From Thinopyrum elongatum (lineage: Eukaryota > Streptophyta > Magnoliopsida > Poales > Poaceae), in contig CM022302.1 in NCBI GenBank assembly GCA_011799875.1, positions 304,059,048-304,123,047 of the forward strand: a DNA stretch of 64,000 nt. The letters are read 5' to 3'. Positions within the stretch are counted from its first letter, which is position 1. Each line of letters starts with the position of its first letter. Both the position numbers and the translations under genes were made by a program. The notes below the pieces were generated by a model. That model had not been told where the DNA came from, did not search any database, and worked only from the letters and a program-made list of their open reading frames with translations. Positions 35,889-47,520 of this stretch are shown in pieces.

Positions 35889-37283
35889 TCAGCAGCATAT
35901 AATATCACCCTCATCGTCTGAGTGGTCACTATCATACTCAACCATATTCATCTTAGGACGATCAGTTTTATATGTATGCACCTCTTTAAGATCTTTGCTT
36001 TGCCTTTCTTGAGCCAAAGCCCTTTGCAAGACTTGGTTGATGTTTAAAAACTCATATCCTTCTAGCCTTTCTCTAATGTGAGTTCTCAAACCACTATGCA
36101 CAAGATCAGCCAAATCTCTCTCGGTTTTCACCAAACTGTAGCACCAGTTTTTTGTATCTCTAAATCTCTTGACGTAATCGGAGACCGATTCATCATGCTT
36201 TTGTCTAACCAATTGAAGATGTGACAACTTAAGCTCATTATCGCCACTATAAAAATGATCATGAAATTTTTGTTCTAGTTGTGACCATAAACGAATAGAA
36301 CCATGTGGTAAAGCGGCAAACCATGAAAATGCGGTACCGGTTAAAGATAAAGGAAATAAACACACTTTCAATTCGTTTAGTGAACCTGCTTCACCTAATT
36401 GTGCCAAGTATTGACTAACATGCTCCCATGTAGTTTTTGTACCCTCTCCATTAAACTTAACAAAATCTAGAATTTTATATCCCAGAGGGCTTTGAATTGC
36501 ATCAAAGTATTCTGGATATGGCTTTTGGTAAATCTGGTTCCTTGGTAACTCAACTCCAAAATTCTCTCGAAGCTTCTTAGCCATCTCCTCTCTAAGATTA
36601 GCTAGACCATCATTCGTAGTGGACGATGAAGCTTGTAGCATTGGCATAGGAGGAGTAGGGTTAGTAGCTACAGGTGTGAATTGTGGCAAGTATGCCGAAT
36701 TGTAATTCGCCAATGATCTAACAGCGTTTGCACTTATAGGTATGGTTTGGTTCGGCGTCACCACCGAACTTGGCATACTCATGATAGGATTAATGGGTGC
36801 AGCAACAATTTGATTTGTTGAGCTAGGATAATAATTCATCGGCACGGGAGGCGCCAATGAAATAGGTAAAGTTGGATTAGGGATTTCTGCGGTAATAGGC
36901 ACACCAACATTACCACTAGATGATTGAGGCATACTTTTTTTAGCATTACTATTTTCCAAGAAAATTTGGTATAAAAGATTATTGCTATCAGTAATGCGAC
37001 TATCAATTTCAGCCCATACCTCGGGAGAGAAGGTATTACTTACAGAGGGTTTAACCTGTTCATCTTGAAGAGGAGGAAACTTGATTTCTCCAACCGGAGT
37101 GATACTGCCTTGACGATCCTTCTTGAACTTAGCAAGGAACTCCTGCATCTCCTTCTCTTCACACGCCTTCTTGTACTCCTCATAAGTTTGGCAATGTTCC
37201 TCCGATAACTCCTCAAAATTGGGATTGATTATGTTATCGGCATCAATTTCCGAGGGCTTGGGAATCTTGTCGCTACTAGACAT
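35889..37283 (-). pseudogene. Element E gag (capsid)
   Basis: Gag forms the virus-like particle in the cytoplasm. I start it at the ATG at 37283 (MSSSDKIPKPS), about 30 bases past the primer-binding site; the longer frame reaching 37346 runs into the LTR and is not real. The first ~270 residues are acidic and then Pro/Asn rich. The capsid core follows: FVKFNGEGTKTTWEHVSQYL, LTGTAFSWFAALPHGSI, FHDHFYSGDNELKLSHL and DYVKRFRDTKNWCYSL, as in retrotransposon gag (PF03732). It ends early at 35889 through a one-base shift. Confidence 0.85.
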
Positions 37284-37312
37284 GATGGATGATGATGATG
37301 ATTGATCTTTAT

Positions 37313-37330
37313 TCCCCAGCGGAGTCGCCA
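37313..37330 (-). other. Primer-binding site of element E
   Basis: The minus strand reads TGGCGACTCCGCTGGGGA, seven bases inside the 5' LTR end. The TGG start and position fit a primer site, but I cannot name the matching tRNA. Confidence 0.7.
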
Positions 37331-37337
37331 AAAAGTG

Positions 37338-38522
37338 TGTTCGCACACGAACACGTCACGTGCACCCTCGATGCCTGGGGTGATGCACCACAGCTCATGT
37401 CGAAGGTGTCTCACCGGAAGCGCGATTCGCAAGACAACCGGAGAGAACTTTTGAGGACACGAAACCCCACACTCCCGGGAGGGACCCCGTCGTGGAGTGC
37501 AATGGCTATGGTCTTCCCTAGGTTGGTCAAGCCGCCCTTAGAACCTCGGGATTCACAGCTCTTCAACACAAAGAATGACGAAGAACAAGGGAGCAAGAAC
37601 AAGGGAGGGACAAAACGTAGATGAAAAAGTTGTAGATGCATTTGCGATTGTTTGTTGTTGAATCGGCCGTCACCTCTTGTCTATATAAGAGACGGATGGA
37701 CTTTCCGTACAAGAAAAGGAATTGCCTAGCCGTCCAAATCATCAAAACCTAACAAAACACGGACTATTCACGACCTCCGGCCCGGATGTCCGGCTCAAGG
37801 CCCGGATGATCCGGCCAAGCCCAGTTTTCTGATAGCAGATCACTAATCGGCCTCTAACTTTTGCATACGAACTCGGATTACAATGATTTTCATATCAAAA
37901 TCATCCGCTTCAACGAGATGCACAACTTTTCTGTTGAACACTTTTCGATTTGAGGTCATATTGAGGGTGTTTTGTGCTGTTTTCAAAAATCTACAGCAGA
38001 AAAAAGTATTTTGGACGTCCGGATCCTTGCCCGGATCGTCCGGCCTTTACCCGGATCATCCAGCTGTGCAACCACATCATCCGGCTTCAATTTTGAGCTT
38101 CTGTTGTTTGGGTCAATTTTTCGGCCTCCGTCCGGATGATCTGGACCCCGGTCTGGATGATCCGGCAATGCAGTGCTGCAGCGCATAGTTTTGGCTGTAA
38201 CTTTTGCATACGACCTCGGATTAAGATGGTCTTTATATAAAAGTCGTCCGTTTCGATGAGATGAAGAACTATCATGTAGAATATTTTTCCATCTGAGGCC
38301 ATCTTAATTATGTTTCATGCCATTTTCTAATCTGATGTCAACACAAGTATCTCCGAAATTGTCATATCTTTTGCATTTGAGCTCCGTTTTGGACCATCTT
38401 CATATCTATTTCGATCATCTTCAAGAGAGCCATCAAATAGTGACATGAACTCATAATTTTAACCTCATCCCATTATAGACTCAAGTCACTCTTTGTGATC
38501 ATGCCATTTTCGAGCGCCAAAA
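37338..38522 (-). repeat. Element E 5' LTR
   Basis: The 1,185-bp LTR has the same terminal hairpin (37338-37353). A TATATAAG stretch at about 37682-37689 is the likely promoter core. At its outer end the expected CA is AA (GCCAAAA instead of GCCAACA), followed by the target duplication AAAGG at 38523-38527. It has about 43 bases near 37406-37448 and a 14-base duplication near 37590 that are absent from the 3' LTR. Confidence 0.85.
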
Positions 38523-39468
38523 AAAGGTAGGCTTTTAGGTCTTGCACAACTGCTTCTGCCTCCGGGGTCCACTTCATCGGACAAGCCTTCTTCAAAATTT
38601 TGAAGAAAGGCAAGGCACGCTCGGCAGACTTGGAAATGAACCTACTTACTGCGGCAACGCATCTAGTTAAATGCCTCACATCCTCGACAGTCATGGGTGC
38701 TTGTATATGCTCGATCGCTCTGATCTTGTCGGGGTTGGCCTCTATCCCTCAGTGAGACACAAAGAAACCAAGTAGCTTGCTGGAGGGAACACCAAACGCA
38801 CACTTCCCAGGGTTTAACTTCAAATTGATCTTGCACAAGTTTGCAAAGGTCTCTTCCAAATCTTGAATGAGTGTTGATCTGTCCTTGGTTTTGACCACTA
38901 TATCATCCATATAAGCTTCTACATTTCTGTGCAGCTGTGGTTCGAAACCAATCTGTACTGCTCTTGCAAAAGTGGATCCAGCGCTCTTTAACCCGAAAGG
39001 CATGCGTACAAAGCAGTACATGCCACATGGAGTTATGAACGCAGTCTTCTCTTCATCTTCCTTGGACATGAATATCTGATGGTACCCGGAGTACGCATCC
39101 AAAAAGGAAAGCAGATCACACTCGGAAGTGGACTCTACAATCTGATCGATGCACGGTAGGGAGAAAGGGTCCTTCGGGCATGCTTTGTTAAAGTCTGTGA
39201 AGTCAATGAAGAGTCTCCATTTCCCATTTGCCTTGCGCACTACCACTGGGTTCGCTAACCATGTTGGATGCAGCACTCCTCTGACCAAACCAGCTGCTTC
39301 AAGTTTCTTGATTTCCTCGGCAATGAACTGCTGCCGCTCTAAAGCTTGCTTCCTAACCTTCTGCTTGACGGGCCGAGCATGAGGGCAGACAGCAAGGTGA
39401 TGCTCGATTACCTCCCTGGGAGCACCGGGGATGTCAGATGGTTGCCAAGCAAACACATCGACATTCAC
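38523..39468 (-). pseudogene. Element A reverse transcriptase
   Basis: Well-preserved blocks are GLVRGVLHPTWLANPVVV, WRLFIDFTDFNKACPKD, FLDAYSGYHQIFMS (catalytic Asp), MPFGLKSAGSTFARAVQ and VEAYMDDIVVKTK, with MDDI as the active site. A TGA at about 38749-38751 stops the frame. It continues in phase through the thumb (RHLTRCVAAVSRFISK) to DLKAYL, where element E is inserted; the sequence resumes as LSSAATLVAPK at 28858. The lineage is Tat, as for E, but from a different family. Confidence 0.85.
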
Positions 39469-40241
39469 CCGCAGGAAGGCAACGAGCGCGCTTTCCTATT
39501 TGTCATCAAGGGTGGCCATGATGGTAAACATACCGTCAGCGCCATCCTGCCTTGCCGAGACCTTTTTACAGCAGGTGAACCAGCCTTGGGCCTTTTGCTA
39601 GTGGAACTCTCCGGCAGGTCCTCAACAGGTGCGGCGCACACCGAAGAGGCGCGCTTCCCGGAGTCCTTGCCGGCATCTCTGCTAGCTTTCTTTCCCTTCT
39701 TTGCCTCCTTGGCGGGAGCCGTGGCTTTTGCAGCTTCAGCTACTACCGCGTCTCGATACATCTGATCCACGCAAATAATTGCATCTATTTTATCTAATGG
39801 AATGGAAATGATACCCATCGGCCTTGGCATCTACAAGGTGTTGTAAGCATAGTGGGACGCTGCCATGAATTTTGCCAGAGCTGGACGTCCAAGAATCCCA
39901 TTGTAAGGCAAGGGAAGCTCAACCACGTCAAACATGACCCTGTCGGTCCGATAGTTCAGTTCCCCGCCAAATGTCACAAGCAACGTGATCTTCCCCCTGG
40001 GCCGGCTCCTGCCGGGGTTGATTCCTTGAAATGTACCCGTGGCCTTGAGCTCCTCATCGGGGATCTGCAGCTTCACAAACACCTTAGGGGAAATCAAGTT
40101 CAACCCAGACCCACCGTCAACTAGCATCTTGGTGACCTTGAGGTTGTGGATTGTTGGGGAAACCAACAACGACAAACATCCAACCGCACTGGTGCGGTCA
40201 GGATGATCCTCTTCGTCAAAGATGATAGGCGTGCGGACCAC
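39465..40241 (-). pseudogene. Element A protease and linker
   Basis: The protease segment (39831-40241) shows MLVDGGSGLNLISPKVF as the active site and YNGILGRPALAKFMA as the partner motif. A TAG at 39831-39833 follows YNTL; the same frame continues MPRPMGIISIPLD and then an Ala/Lys-rich linker to 39465. A frameshift near 39480 separates it from the reverse transcriptase. Confidence 0.8.
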
Positions 40242-41673
40242 TTGAGTGGCTTCCGGGAGTCTGCAGTTGGCTCCATGGCATTAACCTCACGCGCCCACTG
40301 CTTGAGCTGGCGGTGAGAGGAGTGCAAAGATGCACCCTCGTCAATACACATGGCTTCGGTTGCTTTCTGGAATTCTTGCTCGCTGGTTTCTTCATCCCCT
40401 TCATCACTCTCACCATCTCCTTCTTTCTTCTCACGACCTCTAGCAGGTTTCTCCTTTTGCTGTGGGGCCCTACCACGATGGCCCCCTCTATTGCCATGGC
40501 CTTTTCCTCCGGCACCCTCTTTATCTTTCTCTCTGTCTCGCTTCTCATATTCTGCCTTTTGGTTCTTGACAAGCTGCTTGACTTGGTGGCATTCTTGGAG
40601 ATCATGACCTTTAGTGCGGTGGATCTTGCAGTATGGCCCATCAGACTTCCTAGCTTTCTCTGTCGCCGCCGCCTCCCGGCAATCAGCGCACGTGGCAGCT
40701 TCCTTGCCGGGGGCCTCGGTGTTGGCCTTCTTGCCAGTGCTGATATGGCCAGAGCTCTCAACGGCCAATACTGACTTATCCTTGCGCTTTCTGTTGCGCC
40801 TACGGCTCCTCCTCTTCGGCTTAGCAGTCTCGTCGTCGTCCTCCGAATCGACCTTGACGCCATCCTCTTCCCGGGGAGTCGCCTTCTTTCCTCGGCTCGA
40901 GAACATTTATCCGCCAAGGTGTACAACTCATTGACGGTCTTGGGCAGCTGGACGTTCATTTTGGACCGTATCCTTCTGTTACGCACGGTCGAATGGAACA
41001 AGGCAATCACAGTTGCTGGATGTATCTCTGGAATGTTACGGTGCACTCGACTGAAGCTTTGCATATACTTCCGCAAGCTCTCCCCTTCCTTCTGTGGAAG
41101 GACTTGCAGGTCACTGGGCCGCCCGGGCTCTTGCTGGTCACCTGTGAAGGCGCCAACAAATTCATTGCACAAGACAACCCATGATGAAATGGAATTCTCT
41201 GGCAGGTGCATCAGCCATGACCTCACGTTTGGCTTGAGTCCCAAAGGGAAGTAGTTGGCGAACACCTACTCATCCCTGCCCCTGATGGCTTGAATGGCAA
41301 TTGTGTAAATGCTCAAGAACTCTCTCGGGTTTAACTTTCCATCGTATTTTTCTGGTAACCCTGGCTTTAAGACCCGGGCTGATGGCCAGCGGACCTGCCG
41401 CAGCTCACGAGTGAAGGCAGGGCACCCAACCTCGTAAGGCAAGTACCCGCCATCACTGAGTGCGGGTTCATCAACGTCTGGGCTATTTCGCCTATCAGAT
41501 TGACGGCGGGTCTCCCGGCGTCGTTCTATAGTGACGCGCGCATGTTCCCTTCGCCGATCTTCCAGGACCCACCGCTGATCCCGGTGGGCTCGTGGGCAGA
41601 GGAGGCCATCGATGCTTCCTCGGGTTCGCGGACATGTTGTTCTTGCTACTGACCCCTCTGGGTCTGCTGTCAT
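40121..41673 (-). pseudogene. Element A gag core and nucleocapsid
   Basis: The capsid core reads GLPEKYDGKLNPREFLSI, FANYFPLGLKPNVRSWLM and LPENSISSW, then DLQVLPQKEGESLRKYMQSF. A TAG at 41266-41268 interrupts it after RGRDE. A frameshift near 40900 moves the frame to a Lys/Arg-rich nucleocapsid part with YCKIHRTKGHDLQECHQVK, a Cys/His zinc-binding group, then Gly/Arg-rich and Glu-rich stretches. The related gag in B suggests B and A belong to one broader lineage. Confidence 0.8.
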
Positions 41674-42109
41674 GGAGGAGACTGCATCATCAGTGTGGCC
41701 TCCTCGAGATGGCCATCAGCCTGGGCTGCTATTGCTATTCGCGGGTGCCGCGATGGCTCTGCCTGCTGCGATTTTACAGCTTCAGCGAAGCCGATCAAAC
41801 TCTGGATGGTGGCCCTCCATTCATCCATTTGATCAGCCGCTGGTGGGAATCTCAGTAGGAGTTGGGCCCATGCCATGGCTTCCGTAGCTGCGCTCGGCAC
41901 AACTGATGAGGTAGACCGCGACGTCAACCAACTCTTGGTAGTACCAGCAGGGGCGTCACCGCGTTCATGCCGTCGTGAACCGGTCGCCAAGGCAGTCTAG
42001 TGATGAGTGGGCCGCGCTCGGGGATCGACAACCATGTTCGGCGCTCCGCCTTGTTTGCCTCGCTCCAGGCAAGGCGCGTGCCTAGTAGCCGCGCCTGTGG
42101 CAAGCACGG

Positions 42110-42439
42110 CTAGAGGGTCGTGACTCGCACCAGAGTGGGCGTCGTTGCTGCGGCTACGCCCGCTAGTGCGGCGGGGTGGTGGAGACTGAACGTTCCCTCC
42201 ACCCGCGGCTTGTGGGTCATGCCCGCTGGGATGTTGTTGATGCTACCCTCCCCCGGCACCCCCCCTCCAGCTTCGTCCACGAGGGACACAATGACGGTGC
42301 CGCCTGCGCCGGTCACGTCTCCCGTGGTACCCGCCTCACCCAACGCCGCCGTGGCGCCTACGGCGTCCGTGGCCATGTGCGAGGGGTCCTTTGAAGTGGA
42401 AGGGTGCGCGGTAGCGCCGGGTTTCTTCTTGGGTGCCAT
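42110..42439 (-). pseudogene. Element A gag, N-terminal part
   Basis: The first frame after the primer-binding site starts MAPKKKPGATAHP, 66 bases inside the primer site. It is low-complexity (Ala, Gly, Thr, Pro), as is usual for the start of Tat gag. It ends at 42110; the link to the capsid frame across 41674-42109 contains further stops, so at least one shift lies there. Confidence 0.55.
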
Positions 42440-42504
42440 GGATGAAGACGATGACGACGATGATTGATGCGCTGTTCACAGCTTCAGGTTCGCGCAAGCA
42501 ATTC

Positions 42505-42524
42505 TCCCTACCTGGCGTGCCAAA
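42505..42524 (-). other. Primer-binding site of element A
   Basis: The minus strand reads TTTGGCACGCCAGGTAGGGA, two bases inside the LTR end. It is close to the site in B and F. Confidence 0.7.
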
Positions 42525-42526
42525 GA

Positions 42527-43451
42527 TGTTGTGGAGGAACATGATCACCTATGGGGCCGTCGGCCCCTTGTGGTTCGGCAAGGGGGAAGATCATGTTGCA
42601 CAAAGAGTGGAGGCCATGAAACAGCATGACAGTGGTGACACTGGTGGTTTCTAGCCAGGTTCGGGCCGCTGGGAAACGTAAAACCCTACTCCTGATTTGG
42701 TGGATTGGATGGAGGAACAAGATGAACACACAACGCTCAAGCCCGGCAAGGTGGCCTCGGGGAGAGATGCTACGTGCGTACAAGTATGAAAAGGTCTGAA
42801 TGCTTTGCTAGTTTGCCTTGGACCTCCTTTTATAGCTCAAGGGGTAGCCAAAGTGGCAAAACAGTCTTTATATAGTGATTAGATAGCTAACAGTGCTATC
42901 ATACCTAACTCTGGCAGTTAGGACAAAAGTGCATTAAATGCACTGCTAGGTGTCGTGCTGAGGGTGAAGCCCGGCAAGCCTGCCGTGCCGCTTAATCATC
43001 TTCCGCTTATCTGTTCGACACGCCTCTGGACGGGTGTCGCATGAGAGTAATCTGTCTTCTAATTGGCTGCCACGTGCTTGGTGGTAGCCACTTAATCACC
43101 TGGAGGCTTGACACCGCATTGACAAGTGATTTGCGTTGTGGTGCGGTGGAGCGGTGGTGCCTTGGCGGGAGTCCTCGCCCTTGGCGAACCCGGCAAGCCT
43201 GCCGGGGAAATCTTGGACTTGTCCCTGGGGTAGCTTCGACCCGGTCAGGCTCTCCTGCCCGGCAAGGGAGGCCTCCCCAAGGTGATGCTCTGCTGTCTTG
43301 TCTGACTTGGTCTTCTTGATCTGCTCCTTGATCTCACGAAGAGCGGTTCCGCTGGCTTGGTCTTGTTTTGTAGTTTGGTGCTAGACATGTGATGCCAGCA
43401 CGCCTGTGTATAAGTCCGGGCAATCAAACGTGAATGTTTGTTGCACCAACA
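42527..43451 (-). mobile_element. Element A 5' LTR
   Basis: A roughly 925-bp LTR. On the minus strand it starts TGTTGGTGCAACAAAC at 43451 and ends CCTCCACAACA at 42527, with matching TGTTG/CAACA termini. A promoter core TATAAAAGG lies at 42836-42844 (minus). It shares with F's LTRs a block reading (plus strand here) GGGGCCGTCGGCCCCTTGTGG, as well as the TATA region and a GCATTAAATGCACT block. The outer end is set by the terminal match only, because the other LTR is not in the window. Confidence 0.7.
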
Positions 43452-43762
43452 TAAGTCATGTGTGGCCTCGGATGCCACCGTGGACATCAAACGGCCACCG
43501 TCGTGGCAAAAACAAAAACGGTCCCAAACGGGGACATGTGCACATTACCAAACTTGAGCTCACAAGGTTATTGCCGCCTACTGGGCCAGGGTAGCATGAG
43601 TACATAACCTTCCCTAGTTGGAGGCACCGGCGAGAGGCATGACAATAGATCAAATTAGGACCTCCCCATACAGGCAAATGTGGTTGCACTGGAAAAGCTC
43701 GATTCGGTGGCACCTGACCTACGATATGACGGAAGTTGTGCCCAAGGTGTATCTGAGGTAAC
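43452..43762. other. 311-bp orphan segment between A and G
   Basis: This short stretch lies between the LTR of A and the proposed LTR end of G. It has no recognisable coding motif. It may be a remnant of the sequence that hosted G, or part of G's own LTR if my boundary at 43763 is wrong. Confidence 0.4.
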
Positions 43763-46578
43763 TGATACTCTGATGTCATAAATATCAACCTAAAATCCAA
43801 GTTATAACAATATCCCACCAATAATCCAAAGAATAACATAGCTATAGCATCATGATTACTCTCTAGGCAAAGTATTACTCAAGCCATGCTGGAACCAAAG
43901 AAAATAGCACTACTGGTCTATTAGCATCATCAATATAGTTAACCCTAGATCAAAGTGATATCATCAAATCCAATTAATACCCCAATACATAATATCCATA
44001 ATGATCATGATGAAAAATAATAACTGCCACTAACAATCCAATGGCAATATGTCATCCCCAAACTTGCAAAGCATAACCCCTAAAGAATCCAAGCATAATC
44101 ATGGCAGTAGCAAGATCAAAAGTACTCCAAGAAATGCCATGAAGAAATCATTTCTAAATAATGCAATATTAAGCAATTTAATTAAATAAACCATATCATT
44201 GCATTGCAATCATGCAAATGGAGGGTGTGGCTTGCCTTGCACCGAGAAAGTGGTGGAAAGCTCCTAGTCTTCATCAAACAGCTCAAAACACTCTGGAAAT
44301 ATTTTGCAAGTATTTTGTAAATAACACATAAATCAAAATACTACTGTCTAGAAAATCTAGATAGCATAGAAAAATACCAAAATATACCAGAAAATAAAGG
44401 AGCTCAAAAGAAAAATAATGCAAAAAGAATCAGCTCATTTGGACTTGTAGTTTAGGAGTTATTCATGGTCAAAGTTTGGTCAAAACTGGATTTAAATTGA
44501 ATTTATTTGAATTTCAGAAAATATCCAGAGGGGGAGACGTCGGAGGCGTAAAGTGGGAATACGCCTCCACTAGAAAACGCTTTGGGGGAGAGGGGAGAGG
44601 CTGATAGGTGGGGCCAACCTGTCAGTTTTAAAGAGAGAGAGAGATAGGAAAACAGTGGAGGGCGAGCTCACCGGCGACGGCTGACCAGCTAGGAGGCCAC
44701 GACGGAGTTGGGCGACTGCGGGGATGGATCAGGTGGATGATGGTGAGTTCACCCATACTCGCAGCTCCTCGGGAGGTGGCTGGACGGCATCGGCCCCTTC
44801 GTCTCCGGTGGCCGCAGGCATCACGTGCCGGCGAAGATGATGACTCTGGCGAGTACAGGCTCGGGGAAGAGGCTAGGAAGGGTCAGTGGACTACGGGGAG
44901 GTCGTTGGTGGTGGTAGATGGAGCGAAGGGGCACCAGGGCAAGCTTGAGGTGGTGGAGGCCGAACGGTGGAGCTCCAGTCGGAGTTGGAGGAGGAGAACT
45001 CTCCGGGCTTGCTCTTGGGCTCCAGAAGGCGATTGAGGGAGAGATAGGTCGAGTAGTGGAGAGGAGCGAGCTCGGGGAGAGCTTAAATAGACGGGAGGAG
45101 ATGCGTGAGCCGAGAGCCGTCGCGGGGATGCAGACGATGCTCCGACGAGGCTAGCATGCTACAGGACACCTTGAAGAGATGGGAGTGGGCAGAGGGGAGA
45201 CGCTCGTGACACGAGAGACGCGCGGGTGCGGACGAAGCAAGGAAGAAGAAGTCAAGGCGGGCAATAGAGTCGGACGAGCATAGTGCGCCCGTGGGCGCGC
45301 GACGTCTAGCGATGGCAAGGAGGTTTCTGGAGGGGGCAGAGGACCGGAGAGCGACCTGAGGGAATAGGGAGTCAGGTCAAACACGCAGAGCACGGCTGCA
45401 GCAGCTAGAGCACGTGCACATGCAAGAAACCAACACGGTCACCACGCGACATGGCATGTATGGCACACTGGAGCTAAGAAAATGTTGTCTAGCACTCCGT
45501 CCTTACGTCCTGGGTCCTGTAGGAGGTGATGGATCGAGAGAAGAAGCCATAGGTTGATGGGAGGCAACACTTGAAGTTTGCTGTAGCAAACTTGGCTACA
45601 TATCTGCAACAAATGGAGAATGTGTAGGAGCCAAACTTGATGTCTGAGGGGTTTAGGGTTGGAAGGACTATGATACTGTGAAGTTTGAGAGGATTAGGAC
45701 CAGTATTCATCATAGTTGCTTTACAACTACAAATATGGTCCGGAAACTAGATTAGGATGGTGCACTCACATGGAGCATTGGGTTGGGCTGAAATTTGGTA
45801 GATGTTGATGATATGGACATATGAAGATGCTGTAAAAATTTCATACCAATTGGACTTGCCAAAATGGTACTTTCTTCACAGTGATCTTCTTTGTCCAGGA
45901 ACTTGAGAAAATTATGGAGGTAACATGGCTTGATGAAATGATCCAAAATTTGGTGGAGAGGAGTTTTATGGGTAGGAGAATGCTCTGGTAAATTTTCAAC
46001 ATTAATGAAGTAATATAAAATATACTTGCTTCACAACCTGAAAATATAGTCAAAGACAAAGATTTGAAGGTGTGCTCACATAGTTGATTGGATGCGGATG
46101 AAAATAGGTGGAGAGTCATGATATGAGTACATGAAGGAGCTTGCAAAATTTCAACTCATTTGGATATTCCTAGCTACTACTTCCTTCACCAAGGCTTCCA
46201 TCAAACATAAACTTTGGAAATTAGCTGAGGAAGATTCACTTGGCAAATGGAGTTGAATTTTGGCATGTGGCAATGATATCGATAGGAAAGAGTGCCCAAA
46301 AAGTTTAGGAGCAAACAAGCAAGGACAGGTGGCATTTCCTTCACAATGTGCCACCCTGGACAGAATTGAAGAATGAATATTGATGAATTATTTTTGAACT
46401 GGACAAGGAAGGTTTGGACATATTTGGGGCATATATGATCCAAACAATTTATGCGAATTATTTGCAAATTTTGTTGAAGACATAAATATAGGTTGCTTCA
46501 CAATCTAGGCCAATCAAGGTTATTCCTTTCATAGAAAAAAGAATATTCCCAAGAAAAAGAATTTGGGAGTTGGGCTAG
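43763..46578 (-). mobile_element. Element G 3' LTR, left part
   Basis: Most of a roughly 3-kb LTR on the minus strand, broken by F at 46578/46579. The outer end is taken as TGATAC at 43763, because the start of the other LTR (56572) also reads TGAT next to a primer site. The LTR holds an AT-rich part (43763-44600), a GC-rich part (about 44640-45420) and a degenerate ~310-bp repeat (about 45770-46380). The short frames in the GC-rich part are chance. The last five bases, GCTAG, are the target site of F. Confidence 0.65.
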
Positions 46579-47520
46579 TGTCGGGGTACACAAACAGGGG
46601 TGTATGTTTCCCCCTGACTTGTGCCCGGACAAGCAAGTCTCTGACACGACAACAACAAAGCAAACTACGCCAAGCATTCAGGACAAGGCCAAGCAGAAGA
46701 GATAGCTCTTTGGGAAATCAAAGGGCGGATCAAGAAGACCAAGACCAACCAAACAAGCAAGATATCACTAAGGAAGGCAAACTCCTTGCCGGAAGCCTGG
46801 CGGGGTCGAGGTTGCTCCAAGGACAAGCCTCAAAACTCCCCCGGCAGGCTTGACGGGGACGCAGAAGGTGGATCACCCCGCCAAGGCTCCACCGCTCCAC
46901 CTCACAGCAACACAAGTCACCTATCGGTGCGGTGTCGAGCCCACAGGTGATTATGTGGCTATTATCTGGCACGTGGCAGCCATTTCCAAGGAAGATCATC
47001 CCTAAATGACACCCGTCCAGGAGACGTGTCATGCAGACAGGCGAGGAGGTGGCTGCATGCACGGCAAGGCTTGCCGGGACACGCCATGATGTGACACTAA
47101 GTGGTGCATTTAATGCACTCTATCTTGTCTGTAGAGTTAGGTATGATAGCACTTTGGCTATTTAATCAGTGCATAATGACTGTTTTGCCATTATGGTGAC
47201 CCCTTGACCTATAAAAGGAGGGTCGTGGCTACCTTAGATAGGATTCAGACCCCCATACTCTCATACGCGCATAGCTACTCTCGTCCCCAAGGTGACCTTG
47301 CCGGGCAAGAGCGTCGTGCCTCCACCACGGTCCATTCATCAATCCATCAAAGAAGGAGTAGGGTTTTACGCCTCGTGGTGGCCCAAACCTTGGTAAAAAC
47401 TGCCCGTGTCATCGCTGTCGTGCTGCTCTATGCTTTCCGCTCTTCGTGCAATGTGCTCATCCCCCTTGCCGAACCACAAGGGGCCGATGGCCCCATAGGT
47501 GGTCGTGTGATACCACGACA
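46579..47520 (+). repeat. Element F 5' LTR
   Basis: The 942-bp LTR runs from TGTCGGGGTACAC to GATACCACGACA. A clear promoter core, TATAAAAGG, is at 47210-47218. It differs from the 3' LTR by several percent, including a changed insertion near 46788. Confidence 0.9.

Larger units (their letters stand above)
28859..38522 (-). mobile_element. Element E: complete Tat-lineage gypsy retrotransposon, coding frame broken
   Basis: The 9.66-kb minus-strand element is inserted in A's pol gene, with AAAGG target duplications at 28854-28858 and 38523-38527. Layout on the minus strand: 5' LTR (37338-38522), primer site (37313-37330), gag, protease, reverse transcriptase, RNase H, second RNase H, integrase, polypurine tract (about 29994-30010), 3' LTR (28859-29993). 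The order and the doubled RNase H fit the Tat group. At least six premature stops and four frameshifts break the coding region. The LTRs differ by a few percent plus a ~43-base and a ~14-base length change, so the insertion is not recent. Confidence 0.9.

Noticed and set aside
44737..45393. Gene-like frames in G's LTR
   Set aside because: GC-rich, on both strands, with no domain; they lie inside an LTR.
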